A stretch of DNA of 64,000 nucleotides from positions 434,001 through 498,000 of the forward strand of contig BSBN01001483.1 of assembly GCA_027924645.1 (NCBI GenBank), read 5' to 3'. Position numbers and translations under genes: made by a program. This document shows, piece after piece, positions 1-9,700 of the stretch. Each line of letters opens with the position of its first letter. Position 1 is the first letter of the stretch. The stretch comes from Cunninghamia lanceolata. Its lineage: Eukaryota; Streptophyta; Pinopsida; Cupressales; Cupressaceae. The notes beneath the pieces were generated by a model. It made no database searches and was not told the origin of the DNA. It was given only the letters and a program-made list of their open reading frames with translations.

Positions 1-1418
1 TAAAATTAGCCTCTCTGAAAGAAACAAGTGAGTCACAGAGAAGTGCATTACAGACAGTGAGTTGTATGTTGAAGAACAATCTAGTAAATTGCTCCGCATT
101 TATTGCTTCTTGAAGATCATGGTCTGCAAATTGGAAGTAAGTTAGAGGTATGTTTGAGGATTCTACATTCTAGGTTTGAGCCCTTCGCATGAAGATCTGA
201 GTGAGTTGTGTTCACCAGAGTGAAACCTACTTTTTTAGTGAGTTTAGTTGGGACAAGGAGAAAGTATTCTGCTCTGCATTCCTCTGCATTAAAGTATTTT
301 TCTATACTATTCTAGAGGGAAGTTTGGGATGATGATAAGTGCCTACAATTGTAGTGGTTCATGTTTTGGTGTTCCACAAGCTATCTTTCTTTTATGACAG
401 TTGAAGACAATGAAGTTCATGTGTGCTGGTGAGAAGATTCCTATGGATAAAGTGGTTAAGGTTCGTACAGTTTCTCTTGATGATGATAACATTCTTGTGG
501 ATGTCTCCTAATCATGTTCCTATCTGAACTTTGGTCTGAGTTAATAAATTGAGATTGTGTTTAAAGATTGTTCCTAGATAATGTAGTGTGTAACCAGTCT
601 TGGCCGACTTGGTTAATCCCAGTGATTATAGAGATCTTTGGAAGATTGTGGAAGCGTGTTGTGGCATGGAAGATCATGTTTGAGTCCTAGCTAAGGCATG
701 GCATGATCTGCATTTCATTTCCTTTGTATAATGTTGTAATAGGTTAGGACCTATTTTGTAAATGTTTGTAATGCTGACCTTAGAGAATGTTCCAATGGTT
801 AATGATTGTGATGCTAACTTTGATGATCATTCGAAGGTTGATGTAATGTATAAATACTTGTAGTTGAGTCATGGAAAAAGTGTCCTTGAGAAAAAATAGA
901 AAGATTATAAGAAAGGTCCAAAAGGTAGAGCAGAGAAGAGGTAGAGATAAGAAGAGGAAGAGCAGAGCATAGTAGAGGAATTATTGTACTTCAATCAAAG
1001 ACACAAGAAGGTGTTGATTATGGCAGTGAGCCACTAGTAGGGTTTAACAACCCTCATTGTAATCTTGCTAGGTTTAGGGTTGAGGTAGTGAACCTGCTAG
1101 ACCTAGTTGTTCTTCATGGCAATAAGCCAGTATGTTTAGGCCCATGGAATGACAAAGCCTAAACATCATTATTTCAAGATTGCAATATATATTGAGAGCT
1201 AATCCTCTCCATGGTTTTTCCCCACCTTGGGGTTTTCTACATAAATCTGGCATCTCTTGTGTTTGATGTTGTATCTATGATTAAGTTTCTGATTTCATGT
1301 AGTCATTATTAAATCATAATAATTGTGGATAAGTGATGAATGTTTAATTGTTGAAAGTGTTTAAGTTTTTGTGACAACTGATTCACCCCTCCTCTCAGTT
1401 GTCTGGGGCACATCAAGA
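1..1418 (+). mobile_element. Copia-type LTR, left end outside window
   Basis: This stretch aligns by eye with the LTR at 58319-59743. Shared landmarks are the segment around 180-240 (bait: gagtgagtt, ccagagtgaaa), the accttagaga(a/t)tgttccaatggt block near 779-800, a TATA box at 849-856, the AGTGAGCC-rich stretch and the closing block with attcacccct just before 1400. The LTR start is not in the window. The end, expected to be CAACA, reads CAAGA at about 1414-1418. No convincing initiator-Met primer site follows: ttggcaacttggc at 1420-1432 only loosely resembles one. It is therefore probably a solo or degraded LTR. No coding sequence is seen in it. Confidence 0.7.
849..856 (+). promoter_or_regulatory. 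TATA box of copia LTR
   Basis: TATAAATA lies at the same relative place as in the C2 LTR (59279-59286) and the solo LTR (42827-42834), just upstream of the purine-rich leader and the AGTGAGCC motifs. It marks the likely U3/R boundary region of this LTR family. Confidence 0.55.
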
Positions 1419-2181
1419 GTTGGCAACTTGGCAAACATCATTAGAGACATTACTAGTATGAGTTGGATTGGCATGATGTTTGTTGGTGTTGTCATTAATG
1501 GGAACAAGAGTTCAACAAGGTTGCAACAAATTTTTTGGTCCGACAAGAAGACTTAAGGATTTTAGCTAAGTGTTGGCAGAGTATAGAGGTAACCACAGAG
1601 AGATAGTGTTATGATTAGCTAGCTTTGGTCTAGAATTGAAGATCTTGTCTTGTAGATCTAATAAGATGTTGCTAGTCCTTAGATGATCCTAAATATAGAG
1701 TTTCATCTTCTCATCATCTTTGGAAGTACAGTATCAAGTAGCACAAGTTTGGCATAGCAGAGAATAGTCTTGAGCATAGCAGAACACCTATTTGATTTGG
1801 TCTATATTCCTCTGGTAATAGTTATTTCCTCCTGTAGTTTTGAGGTGTTGTAAACACATGTCTGAAGTCTATAAATCCAAAGTGGCAGAGCTTGAAGTCT
1901 ACCAGTAAGGAAATTATGAGCATCTAAGTATCACTACTTTCTTAGATAGTGTTTGACAGTGACATAATGCAACTACTGATGGTTTACATTTCACCGCATG
2001 ATTATATTATGCTATGCAGTTATGAAGGTAAGCTTGAGGATACCTAAAGAGTCTTAGATATGAATTTGATCAAGTTTTGTGGTTCACACTGAAATTTGCG
2101 CTCTGACAATTAGAATGAACCTGTGATAGTCTTTGTATAGGGCCAACCTGATACTTTGATCTATGTGTGGTCTATTGATTG

Positions 2182-2186
2182 GAATC
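2182..2186 (+). repeat. Target site duplication GAATC (left copy)
   Basis: GAATC directly precedes the LTR start at 2187 and is repeated at 7327-7331 directly after the 3' LTR. This fixes both ends of the TR-GAG element. Confidence 0.93.
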
Positions 2187-2452
2187 TGGTGCAGGAGCAC
2201 CTACCTGACAGCTGGCCTTCATGAGGCAGTTAGTTGTTTTAGGTCTTGTTTATGTTTTCAAGAAGGTCTGATAAGACCAAATGCATGTAATAAGGTCACG
2301 CTGATCATGATAAGATCATGCTGACCAGGCTTTTACTATTTTTAGCCTGTTTGTTAGAACAGCTGTCATGCTGTAGGGTCGGTTGGATCTCCCAGCCGCC
2401 TGGAGAGTTCCCAGCTGCTTGGAGTCGGGTCAGTAGTACTCGTAGGAAAATC

Positions 2453-2459
2453 TATTTAA
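2453..2459 (+). promoter_or_regulatory. TATA-like box in 5' LTR of TR-GAG
   Basis: TATTTAA lies about 115 bp upstream of AATAAA (2572-2577). The same pair recurs in the 3' LTR at 6151-6157 and 6270-6275. Together they are the likely core promoter and polyadenylation signal of the element. Confidence 0.55.
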
Positions 2460-3110
2460 GCATGAGGATCGGTTGATATTGGAGATACAGATAGACATCA
2501 TCGATCGAGCTAGGTTGTAGAGAGTGAGACTGAGAGAGAGATTGATCATTGTATTGCATCTTTTGAAATCAAATAAAGTGATCCTATTTATGTTCTTTCT
2601 CTGGTTGGATTCCATTGTTTAATCGATTTGCTGGTTTGGGTGGTTTCATGGATTTACTGATCCATTCCACCGGTTGATCCGTCTAATCGGTGGAATGGCG
2701 ATGTACAGTAGGGTAGGTGTTAGTTTGTTTGTTTGCATGCAGGTGTGCAGGATCGCCGTCGAGAGATGTTGAAGACCCTAGCATGGGTATGTGCTAGGTC
2801 GAGCAGATAGAGTGTGGAAGATCACCCTGAGAGTGGATCGGGTCATCCCTGGAGGATCGGCGAAGTGAAATTTCGCTAAGGCTGAAAATTTGTTAAAACA
2901 GCATCATCAGGATATTTCTCCAAATATCCTGCAGTCAGTTTGGGTATCGTCATCTGGATAAGTGGAGGAGAGCATGATGCTTTCGATTGCATGAAGTGCA
3001 AGTGCATCGGGGTGATCATCATCAGGAGTTGCCGAGGAGTGCATCGGCATAAGGTTGAAGATCGGGTTGATCGCGGGTCGAAAAAACTAAGTTTGGCCAA
3101 CAGCAGGATA

Positions 3111-3188
3111 TGACGTCATCATCATCATGATATACGTCATCAGGACATTTTGGAGCAGTAGGATATTGGGAAGCTGCGGGTGACGTCA
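3111..3188 (+). promoter_or_regulatory. Paired TGACGTCA (bZIP-type) sites in LTR
   Basis: Perfect TGACGTCA palindromes lie at 3111-3118 and 3181-3188, each followed by a short catcatcat run and then by tacgtca. The 3' LTR keeps both (6809-6816 and 6879-6886) although other bases nearby have changed. TGACGTCA is the classical CRE/TGA-type bZIP site. They lie downstream of the TATA-like box, so a role as an internal enhancer is inference. Confidence 0.5.
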
Positions 3189-3631
3189 TCATCATCAGGA
3201 TCTACGTCATTAGGATATCAGGTGACGCAAGCATCGAGTGAAAGGTGCGAGGAGTTAAGGTTTGTCATCATCAGGATAAATGGAAGGAACCGGATGTTCT
3301 TTATCCTGTTGATTATCATGATGTTGAATATCATGATGCTGAAGATAGCGAAGGTTGAAGTTGTCGCTAAAGTGAACAGTGGACGTCAGGAGGATGTTCG
3401 CGCTGGTCGAACACGATGATGCTGCCGATAATCGAGTAAGGTGATGCTGTTGACAGGCGAAAGTGCGAAGGCTTGTCTGCAGGAGGATATCGGTCGGCAG
3501 GTGAAATATGATGATGATGCTGACAGTGAAGTCAAATATGATGATGATGAGGTTGAATATGATGATGATGATGGGCTGCAGACATCCATGCTGTATGCGA
3601 AGGTTATAGTGTGGATGCCTCTACATCATAG

Positions 3632-3649
3632 TGGTATCAAAGCTCAGCA
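3632..3649 (+). other. Primer binding site, initiator-Met tRNA type (TR-GAG)
   Basis: TGGTATCAAAGC begins three bases after the 5' LTR end. It differs from the usual plant TGGTATCAGAGC site at one position. This placement supports minus-strand priming by initiator methionine tRNA. Confidence 0.85.
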
Positions 3650-3740
3650 AAAGGTCTGGGCTGTTGTGTGTTGATTCTGTCACCGAAAGGGCAGAGGTAG
3701 AGTTGATTGTGTGTTGTGGGTTGAGTGAGAGGTTGACAAA

Positions 3741-5906
3741 ATGCCTCCTAAAGGTAGTGGGACTGCAAGAGAATTGCAAGAGATGAAGGAGAAACATGCC
3801 AGAGAGATGAGGAAGATGAAGGAGCTTGCTGAAGCACTTCAAGCCAGGCTTACAGCCCTGGAAAAGAACAAAAAGAGAGAAGTGGCAGACAGTGAGTCTG
3901 AAGAAGATGAAGATACTGTTGAAGAGTATGAAGAGGTAGCTGAAGATCTGGATGCTGAAGACCAGAAATTTGTAAAACTGTTAAAGGCAGTGCAGAGTGA
4001 TAAACTTAAGGTAAAGGTTGATGTTTCCAAGTATACTGGAAGTTTGAATGAAGATGAGTTACTGGATTGGATTGCTGCACTTGATAGTCACTTTGAATGT
4101 GAAGATGTTGCTGAGGATCAGAAGGTGAAGATTGCAAAGACCAAGTTAGGAGGTCATGCTTTGGTATGGTGGGATTATGTACAGTCTGAGAGAAGGAAAC
4201 AAGGGAAGTCCAAGATCACTTCATGGGATAAGATGGTAGCAAGGATCAAAGGTAAATTCTTGCCAAGGGATTATGAAATCCAGATGTTTAAGAAGCTGCA
4301 ATTTTTAAAGCAGAAGGAAAGGGATGTGAAAGCATATACTGAGGAGTTTTATAAATTGAGTATGAGATCTGGTCATCATGAGAATGAGGTAGAAAAGGTG
4401 GCTAGGTACTTGGCTGGTTTGAGATTTAACATACAGGATGAGTTAGTTTTAGCTAACCCTAAGAATGTGGAGGATTGTTATCAAATGGCAATCAGGATTG
4501 AAGAAAAGATGAATAGAGGACATGATAAGTCCATGAGAGGAAGAGGAACCAATATGAGGGGAAGAGGATCAGCCCCTGCACAAAAGCAAACCAATGAGGG
4601 TCAAGAAGACACTGGTAAAGGACAGGGACAGTCTGATTTCAGAGGTGGATGGAAAGGTAATAGAGGAAGATTTGGAGGTGGTAGAGGTTCTACTACATTT
4701 TCAGGAAAGTGTTACACTTGTGGTGAGTTTGGTCATCCATCTTTCAAATGTCCAGAAAACAAAGGTTCATCATCCAAAAATGATAGAACTAATGACAAGA
4801 GAGTACAACTTGTGCAAGAAGAGAAAGTAGAAGAAAGTGTGCAGAGTTCAAACACTTATAAAGACAGAGAGCCTGATAATTATGGATACCCAGAGAGTGG
4901 AGAATCATTGATGTTAAGGAGAATTAGTTGGCAGGCATCAAAGGATCTGATGCAAAGAAGAGCTCTTTTCAAGACCACATGCAAGAGCAAAGGTAAAGTA
5001 TGTAAGGTTGTCATTGATACTGGTTCAACAGACAACATGGTATCTCAGGAAATGGTGGATAAACTGCATTTGGAAAGGATTCCACATCCACACCCTTACA
5101 AGGCATCTTGGGTGAGTGATAGTCAATCACTTTGGGTATATGAACAGGCATATGTGGATTTTCAGATTGGAGCATATCAGGATAGAATTTTGTGTGACAT
5201 ATTGCCCATGGAATGTTGTCACCTACTGTTGGGTAGACCATGGCAATTTGATAGAAGGGTACTGTATGATGGGTATGCTAATACCTACACCATCAAGAAG
5301 GATGGGAAGACTATTAAGTTGATGCCATTGCAGGCAAAAGCTGCAGTACAGAAGACAGCCCAAGTCATTTTAATGGGAAAGAAGGAGTTTGTGCAGAAGC
5401 CTATAGGAGCAGGCATAAAGGCAGTTGAGGACACTGCAGGGAAAGGAGTTGTTACAGACAACAAGCTGAAGAAAGTTTCAGTTGTGACTGACAGAGGTCA
5501 GCAGCAGGTTCAGAAACAGGGGTGCAAACAGCAACCAGTTCGGAAGAATGACAGGGATGTTGTCATAGTTGGGACTATTGTTTGTCCTATAACAGTTGAC
5601 AGAAAGATAGAGTTGAACATTTCAGGAGTTCAAGAGGCAGTTCAGACAGAGGTTCTGGTCAGACAACCTGACAAACACAGGGTATGTGAGAGAAAGGCCT
5701 ACATTGACAGGCATGAGGATTTACTTGCAAGAAAGCAAGTTACAGTTCAGAAGTCTTGGAGCAGCCTAGAGACCGCAGCAGACAAAGCTGGAACAGTTCA
5801 GCATATTGCTAAGGCAAAGTGTAAAGGTGGAGGACTTTCACAATCCAAACTCATGGGACATGAGTTCTTTTCTGTTGGGGAGTATGGTGCAGGAGCACCT
5901 ACCTGA
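3741..5906 (+). CDS. Gag-protease polyprotein of TR-GAG element
   Basis: A 721-residue open frame with no internal stop, exceptional in this decayed window. Residues about 1-40 are charged and helical (coiled-coil-like), and about 45-75 are strongly acidic. Residues about 95-265 form the Ty3/gypsy capsid domain (Retrotrans_gag type, with the WWDYV motif). An RGRG/GGR-rich basic stretch is followed by a CX2CX4HX4C zinc knuckle from about residue 324. A retropepsin-like motif DTGS has its aspartate at about residue 426, with the later hydrophobic LLLGRPW at about 495. The last 180 residues are Val/Gln/Lys-rich and match nothing I recognise; the frame runs about 20 bases into the 3' LTR before TGA. 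The first ATG after the primer site in this frame was taken as start. Expected role: packaging element RNA into particles; processing by its own protease is inference. Confidence 0.88.
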   Translation: MPPKGSGTARELQEMKEKHAREMRKMKELAEALQARLTALEKNKKREVADSESEEDEDTVEEYEEVAEDLDAEDQKFVKLLKAVQSDKLKVKVDVSKYTGSLNEDELLDWIAALDSHFECEDVAEDQKVKIAKTKLGGHALVWWDYVQSERRKQGKSKITSWDKMVARIKGKFLPRDYEIQMFKKLQFLKQKERDVKAYTEEFYKLSMRSGHHENEVEKVARYLAGLRFNIQDELVLANPKNVEDCYQMAIRIEEKMNRGHDKSMRGRGTNMRGRGSAPAQKQTNEGQEDTGKGQGQSDFRGGWKGNRGRFGGGRGSTTFSGKCYTCGEFGHPSFKCPENKGSSSKNDRTNDKRVQLVQEEKVEESVQSSNTYKDREPDNYGYPESGESLMLRRISWQASKDLMQRRALFKTTCKSKGKVCKVVIDTGSTDNMVSQEMVDKLHLERIPHPHPYKASWVSDSQSLWVYEQAYVDFQIGAYQDRILCDILPMECCHLLLGRPWQFDRRVLYDGYANTYTIKKDGKTIKLMPLQAKAAVQKTAQVILMGKKEFVQKPIGAGIKAVEDTAGKGVVTDNKLKKVSVVTDRGQQQVQKQGCKQQPVRKNDRDVVIVGTIVCPITVDRKIELNISGVQEAVQTEVLVRQPDKHRVCERKAYIDRHEDLLARKQVTVQKSWSSLETAADKAGTVQHIAKAKCKGGGLSQSKLMGHEFFSVGEYGAGAPT
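5871..5884 (+). other. Polypurine tract of TR-GAG element
   Basis: tctgttggggagta directly abuts the 3' LTR start at 5885. It is short and lies inside the last codons of the gag frame. Its position is what identifies it as the plus-strand primer. Confidence 0.6.
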
Positions 5907-7326
5907 CAGCTGGCCTTCATGAGGCAGTTAGTTGTTTTAGGTCTTGTTTATGTTTTCAAGAAGGTCTGATAAGACCAAATGCATGTAATAAGGTCACGCT
6001 GATCATGATAAGATCATGCTGACCAGGCTTTTACTATTTTTAGCCTGTTTGTTAGAACAGCTGTCATGCTGTAGGGTCGGTTGGATCTCCCAGCCGCCTG
6101 GAGAGTTCCCAGCCGCTTGGAGTCGGGTCAGTAGTACTCGTAGGAAAATCTATTTAAGCATGAGGATCGGTTGATATTGGAGATACAGATAGATATCATC
6201 GATCGAGCTAGGTTGTAGAGAGTGAGACTGAGAGAGAGATTGATCATTGTATTGCATCTTTTGAAATCAAATAAAGTGATCCTGTTTGTGTTCTTTCTCT
6301 GGTTGGATTCCATTGTTTAATCGATTTGCTGGTTTGGGTGGTTTCATGGATTTACTGATCCATTCCACTGGTTGATCCGTCCGATCGGTGGAATGGCGAT
6401 GTACAGTAGGGTAGGTGTTAGTTTGTTTGTTTGCATGCAGGTGTGCAGGATCGCCGTCGAGAGATGTTGAAGACCCTAGCATGGGTATGTGCTAGGTCGA
6501 GCAGATAGAGTGTGGAAGATCACCCTGAGAGTGGATCGGGTCATCCCTGGAGGATCGGCGAAGTGAAATTTCGCTAAGGCTGAAAATTCGTTAAAACGGC
6601 ATCATCAGGATATTTCTCCAAATATCCTGCAGTCAGTTTGGGTATCGTCATCCGGATAAGTGGAGGAGAGCATGATGCTTTCGATTGCATGAAGTGCAAG
6701 TGCGTCGGGGTGATCATCATCAGGAGTTGCCGAGGAGTGCATTGGCATAAGGTTGAAGATCGGGTTGATCGCGGGTCGAAAAAACTAAGTTTGGCCAACA
6801 GCAGGATATGACGTCATCATCATCATGATATACGTCATCAGGACATTTCGGAGCAGCAGGATATTGGGAAGCTGCGGGTGACGTCATCGTCATCAGGATC
6901 TACGTCATCAGGATATCGGGTGACGCAAGCATCGAGTGAAAGGTGCGAGGAGTTAAGGTTTGTCATCATCAGGATAAATGGAAGGAACCGTATGTTCTTT
7001 ATCCTGTTGATTATCATGATGTTGAATATCATGATGCTGAAGATAGCGAAGGTCGAAGTTGTCGCTAAAGTGAACAGTGGACGTCAGGAGAATGTTCGCG
7101 CTGGTCGAACATGATGATGCTGCCGATAATCGAGTAAGGTGATGCTGTTGACAGGCAAAAGTCCGAAGGCTTGTCTGCAGGAGGATATCGGTCGGCAGGT
7201 GAAATATGATGATGATGCTGACAGTGAAGTCAAATATGATGATGATGAGGTTGAATATGATGATGATGATGGGCTGCAGACATCCATGCTGTATGCGAAG
7301 GTTATAGTGTGGATGCCTCTGCATCA
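5885..7326 (+). repeat. 3' LTR of TR-GAG element
   Basis: It has the same length (1442 bp) as the 5' LTR, with about 24 differences by eye of which about 22 are transitions. It ends GCATCA and is followed by GAATC. The TATA-like box (6151-6157), AATAAA (6270-6275) and both TGACGTCA sites (6809-6816, 6879-6886) are retained. Confidence 0.93.
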
Positions 7327-7552
7327 GAATCATATCCTAAGTGGCTTTATAGTTGAAGCTGACATCTATGAATATGTTTCAAGTGTTGAATTGGTTCGCA
7401 AAGTATTTTAGTGAAAGAATTAGGCCGATAAGCTACACAATGCATAACTACATGCTTCATCTTTGTAGGTTGACCTAATTTGAAGATTGCAAATGTTGTG
7501 GATATATTTATGAGATCCATTTCTATGTTTGAAGTATGATTTTGTGAATATG

Positions 7553-7571
7553 AATGTGTGTGTGTGTGTGA
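7553..7571 (+). repeat. (GT)n microsatellite
   Basis: A short run of about nine GT units within the right part of the split copia LTR. Confidence 0.8.
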
Positions 7572-8107
7572 CATACGAAGGTCTATGATTTTTTAAAGGC
7601 AACAAGTGTAGAAGAAGAGAGATTTTATTTTCATGTAAGAGCAGAGCAGTGTAAGAGAGCAATTCAGGATAAAGAGTTTTGAGATAGTTTTCTGAGAATC
7701 ATTGGAGCTATATCCATGAATTTGCAGATACAATTTTAGTAGTTTATTTTAGCAGGGAGCCACCCTTCTTTCTCTTTATTTTCTTATGGCAGTGAGCCTA
7801 TATGCAGTGAGCATCCTTTTGGATAGTGAGTCCTTAGAGAAGTGAGCCCTCAAGTAGTGAGCCTCTTTGTAATTTGGTATTATTACTTCATAATATATTG
7901 TGAGCTAACACTCACCGTGGTTTTTCCTATTTTGGGTTTTCCACATAAAAATCCTGGTGTCTATGTGTTATGTTTTATGATTGTTCATTCTATGCTTAAT
8001 TTGCTTTGTTGTTGTTGAATTGGAAAATGGATTAATGGTTTAATAAGTGAATGGTTTAAGAGAATACCGATTCATCCCCCCTCTCAGTATTCTAGGTGTT
8101 CAACATT

Positions 8108-8658
8108 ACTAACAATATATATAGTCAAGGGTTCTAGGGCAACATAGAAATTCTACACCAATTCTTCATATGATGGCATGCTTTGCAATAAATCAATGCC
8201 TACTTTAGGAATTCTAGAAATTTGACTTATGACAGTAAGGTTAATCTAAATTCTTACCCCTTTAATGGTAGAGAAGGTGTGGTGGAAGTTGGTGACAAAT
8301 TCCTCAACTAATTTAGCTTCAAAACCCTGAAACTTCTGCAGAAAATCCAACAATCCGGCCTATTGGAAAATCTATGCGCTTGCTTCATCAAAGATGACAT
8401 TTTCTAGCTTAGATTTCTATTTGTTCCCCATGCTTGTAGGTTTTCTTTTCTTTGTAAAATGCAGAATGATTCCAAGAATAGAGGTCTAGTTTTTCTTTTG
8501 TAGTAGGCAATGTGAAGTTGTGTTGTCAATTGTAGCTTAGTCAAGAGAGTAAATTCATGCAATATAGACAGGTTGGCATCCATCTCATCTATCCTTTCAG
8601 CCCTGATGGCACGTAATTTGGAGCTGCAACATAGAGTGGCAGTGTGTGAAGTGGCCAT
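8108..8658 (-). pseudogene. Degenerate ORF in env-like position of element G
   Basis: On the minus strand this follows the integrase end of G (9442), which is where Athila-type elements carry an extra, env-like ORF. Between 8403 and 8108 one frame reads through about 95 codons interrupted by about four TAG codons. It shows motifs such as GLLDFLQKFQGFEAKLVEEF and, further on, ISRIPKVGIDLL. This pattern (a 'leaf'-type domain ending in GIPxxG) resembles the putative plant transposon proteins found near Athila-like gag/env regions. The part 8404-8658 is open in a neighbouring frame (84 codons) and not recognised. The copia LTR end at 8105 cuts it off. Assignment by family resemblance only. Confidence 0.4.
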
Positions 8659-9441
8659 TCTTAGCCGCCACCTTAATTACCTTTCCTTTCAAATTTGGAT
8701 CTGACAAAAGTAATCATCGCTCGACTCCCCTGTGAACTTATTTCCATTTATGATCATGATTATTGATCATGATTACTTCCTCAATCAAGTACTTATTTCC
8801 TTTTGTGGCTTTTATTGAGAATGCCATTGTCATTATGATCGGGTACTCATGCTTTATTGGTAAGTACACAAAATGTGTGGATAATCCCACTGCTGCCACT
8901 TGTCTGTCCTCTAAATGATTATCACTCATGCAATCTTCCTTGGTGCTTGCATGGAAAAGAAGGAATGCATGTGGGCTATTTGGGGGGACAAGTGGCATAT
9001 ACATATATTATATTAATTATACAAGTCTTAAATAAAAAGAATATACCTTCATAAAGTACTTATTCCTATGATAATTTCAACTTAACCTTTACTAAATTTA
9101 TTTGTGTGATGCAATATGACTTGGCACCCAACATTGATTTTAATAGTAATATCTATTTTTTTGGTATTCATCTAGATTTGTCTGTAGCCGTTTGGATCTA
9201 TCAGTAACTATCTAGAGCTTTTTGATACTTCTTAATACAAAGACTTGCATAAACTGCAAAAAGGAATTTTATTTGAAGGAAATGAGAATTTCAAAGAAAA
9301 GACCACCATTTCCGGTTTTCAATCTTTCCTCTAGATAAAGTTGCCATTTTTGGTTTTCAACTTTGCCCATTTTTTTTAACAGAAAAGGTCACCATTGCTA
9401 GTTTTCAACCTTTACTATTTTATTCAATCAGTAATCATCTT
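8659..9441 (-). other. Non-coding 3' region of G with three degenerate 45-bp repeats
   Basis: No supported gene. Three imperfect copies of a unit with ccattt..ggttttcaa.cttt lie in tandem at about 9299-9430. An inverted pair around 8751-8775 (gatcatgatt..gatcatgatta) is short. Two overlapping frames of 65-88 codons at 8738-9054 show no recognisable motif. Confidence 0.4.
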
Positions 9442-9700
9442 TCAGAGCATAAGCCCCATGGAAGAGAGATCCTCCATGGTGAAATACTTTATCTGAGATT
9501 GGATCTCTGCAGTGAATTCATCTTTAGAAGATGGTTTGTGATATAGCTTCAATTTGTGCCCATTTACCAGAAGAATCCTTCGATCCTCATCAATGGGTAA
9601 TTGTTGAACAACACCATTGCTGAAAGTCTCTTTGATTTCATAGGGTCCCAACCATCTGGTGTGCATCTTTCCTTTGAGATCTTGATACTTTGAGTCATAC
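9442..9700 (-). pseudogene. Integrase C-terminal (GPY/F) domain of G
   Basis: An uninterrupted frame of about 86 codons starting YDSKYQDLKGKMHTRWLGPY, the GPY/F module at the C-terminus of gypsy integrases, followed by VNGHKLKLYHKP. It continues the frame at 10852-10780 (..GDWALLY) once the LTR-like insertion 9701-10774 is discounted. The open frame extends about 11 codons into that insertion, but those residues are not part of the original protein. The stop is at 9442. Confidence 0.8.

Larger units (their letters stand above)
2187..3628 (+). repeat. 5' LTR of TR-GAG element
   Basis: It starts TGGTGCAGGAGCACC and ends CTACATCA. A TATA-like box (TATTTAA) lies at 2453-2459 and a poly(A) signal AATAAA at 2572-2577, so U3 is about 270 bp and the part after R is over 1 kb. 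That long downstream part has GATGAT-type trinucleotide runs (3500-3580) and two perfect TGACGTCA palindromes. Small frames inside it (for example acidic reading of the GATGAT run) are not genes. Confidence 0.93.
2187..7326 (+). mobile_element. Non-autonomous TR-GAG-type gypsy LTR retrotransposon
   Basis: A complete 5.14-kb element: 1442-bp LTRs at 2187-3628 and 5885-7326, a 5-bp target duplication GAATC, an initiator-Met-type primer site at 3632-3649, a purine-rich tract ending at 5884, and one internal gene (3741-5906). The internal region is only 2256 bp. It encodes gag plus an aspartic protease motif but no reverse transcriptase, RNase H or integrase. The LTRs differ at about 24 positions by eye, nearly all transitions (about 1.7%), so insertion was fairly recent. 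Mobilisation must have used enzymes from another element (inference). It sits inside a copia-type LTR (1455-8105). Confidence 0.92.
1455..8105 (+). mobile_element. Copia-type solo LTR split by TR-GAG element
   Basis: The two parts are 1455-2186 and 7332-8105, about 1.5 kb together, interrupted by the TR-GAG insertion. The left part carries the tgttggtgttgtcattaatg block typical of the 5' end of these LTRs. The right part has the AGTGAGCC repeats (7787-7862), the gtgagctaacactcacc block, an attcatccccc block and the CAACA end at 8101-8105. No primer binding site follows 8105, so it looks like a solo LTR. The 9-base string acattacta occurs at its left edge (about 1446-1455) and right edge (about 8103-8111) and may contain the target duplication. 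The exact left terminus is uncertain because the expected TGTTG start is missing. Confidence 0.6.

Noticed and set aside
1371..1556. Overlapping 61-codon frames on both strands at the end of the first copia LTR
   Set aside because: They span an LTR boundary and have no recognisable protein motif.
3386..3674. Acidic and Ser-rich small frames in the TR-GAG LTR (also 7084-7411)
   Set aside because: They are translations of GATGAT/ATCATC trinucleotide runs in LTR sequence and occur on both strands.
6953..7333. 126-codon minus-strand frame in the 3' LTR of TR-GAG
   Set aside because: Composition-driven; the 5' LTR equivalent is not open over the same length and no motif is recognisable.
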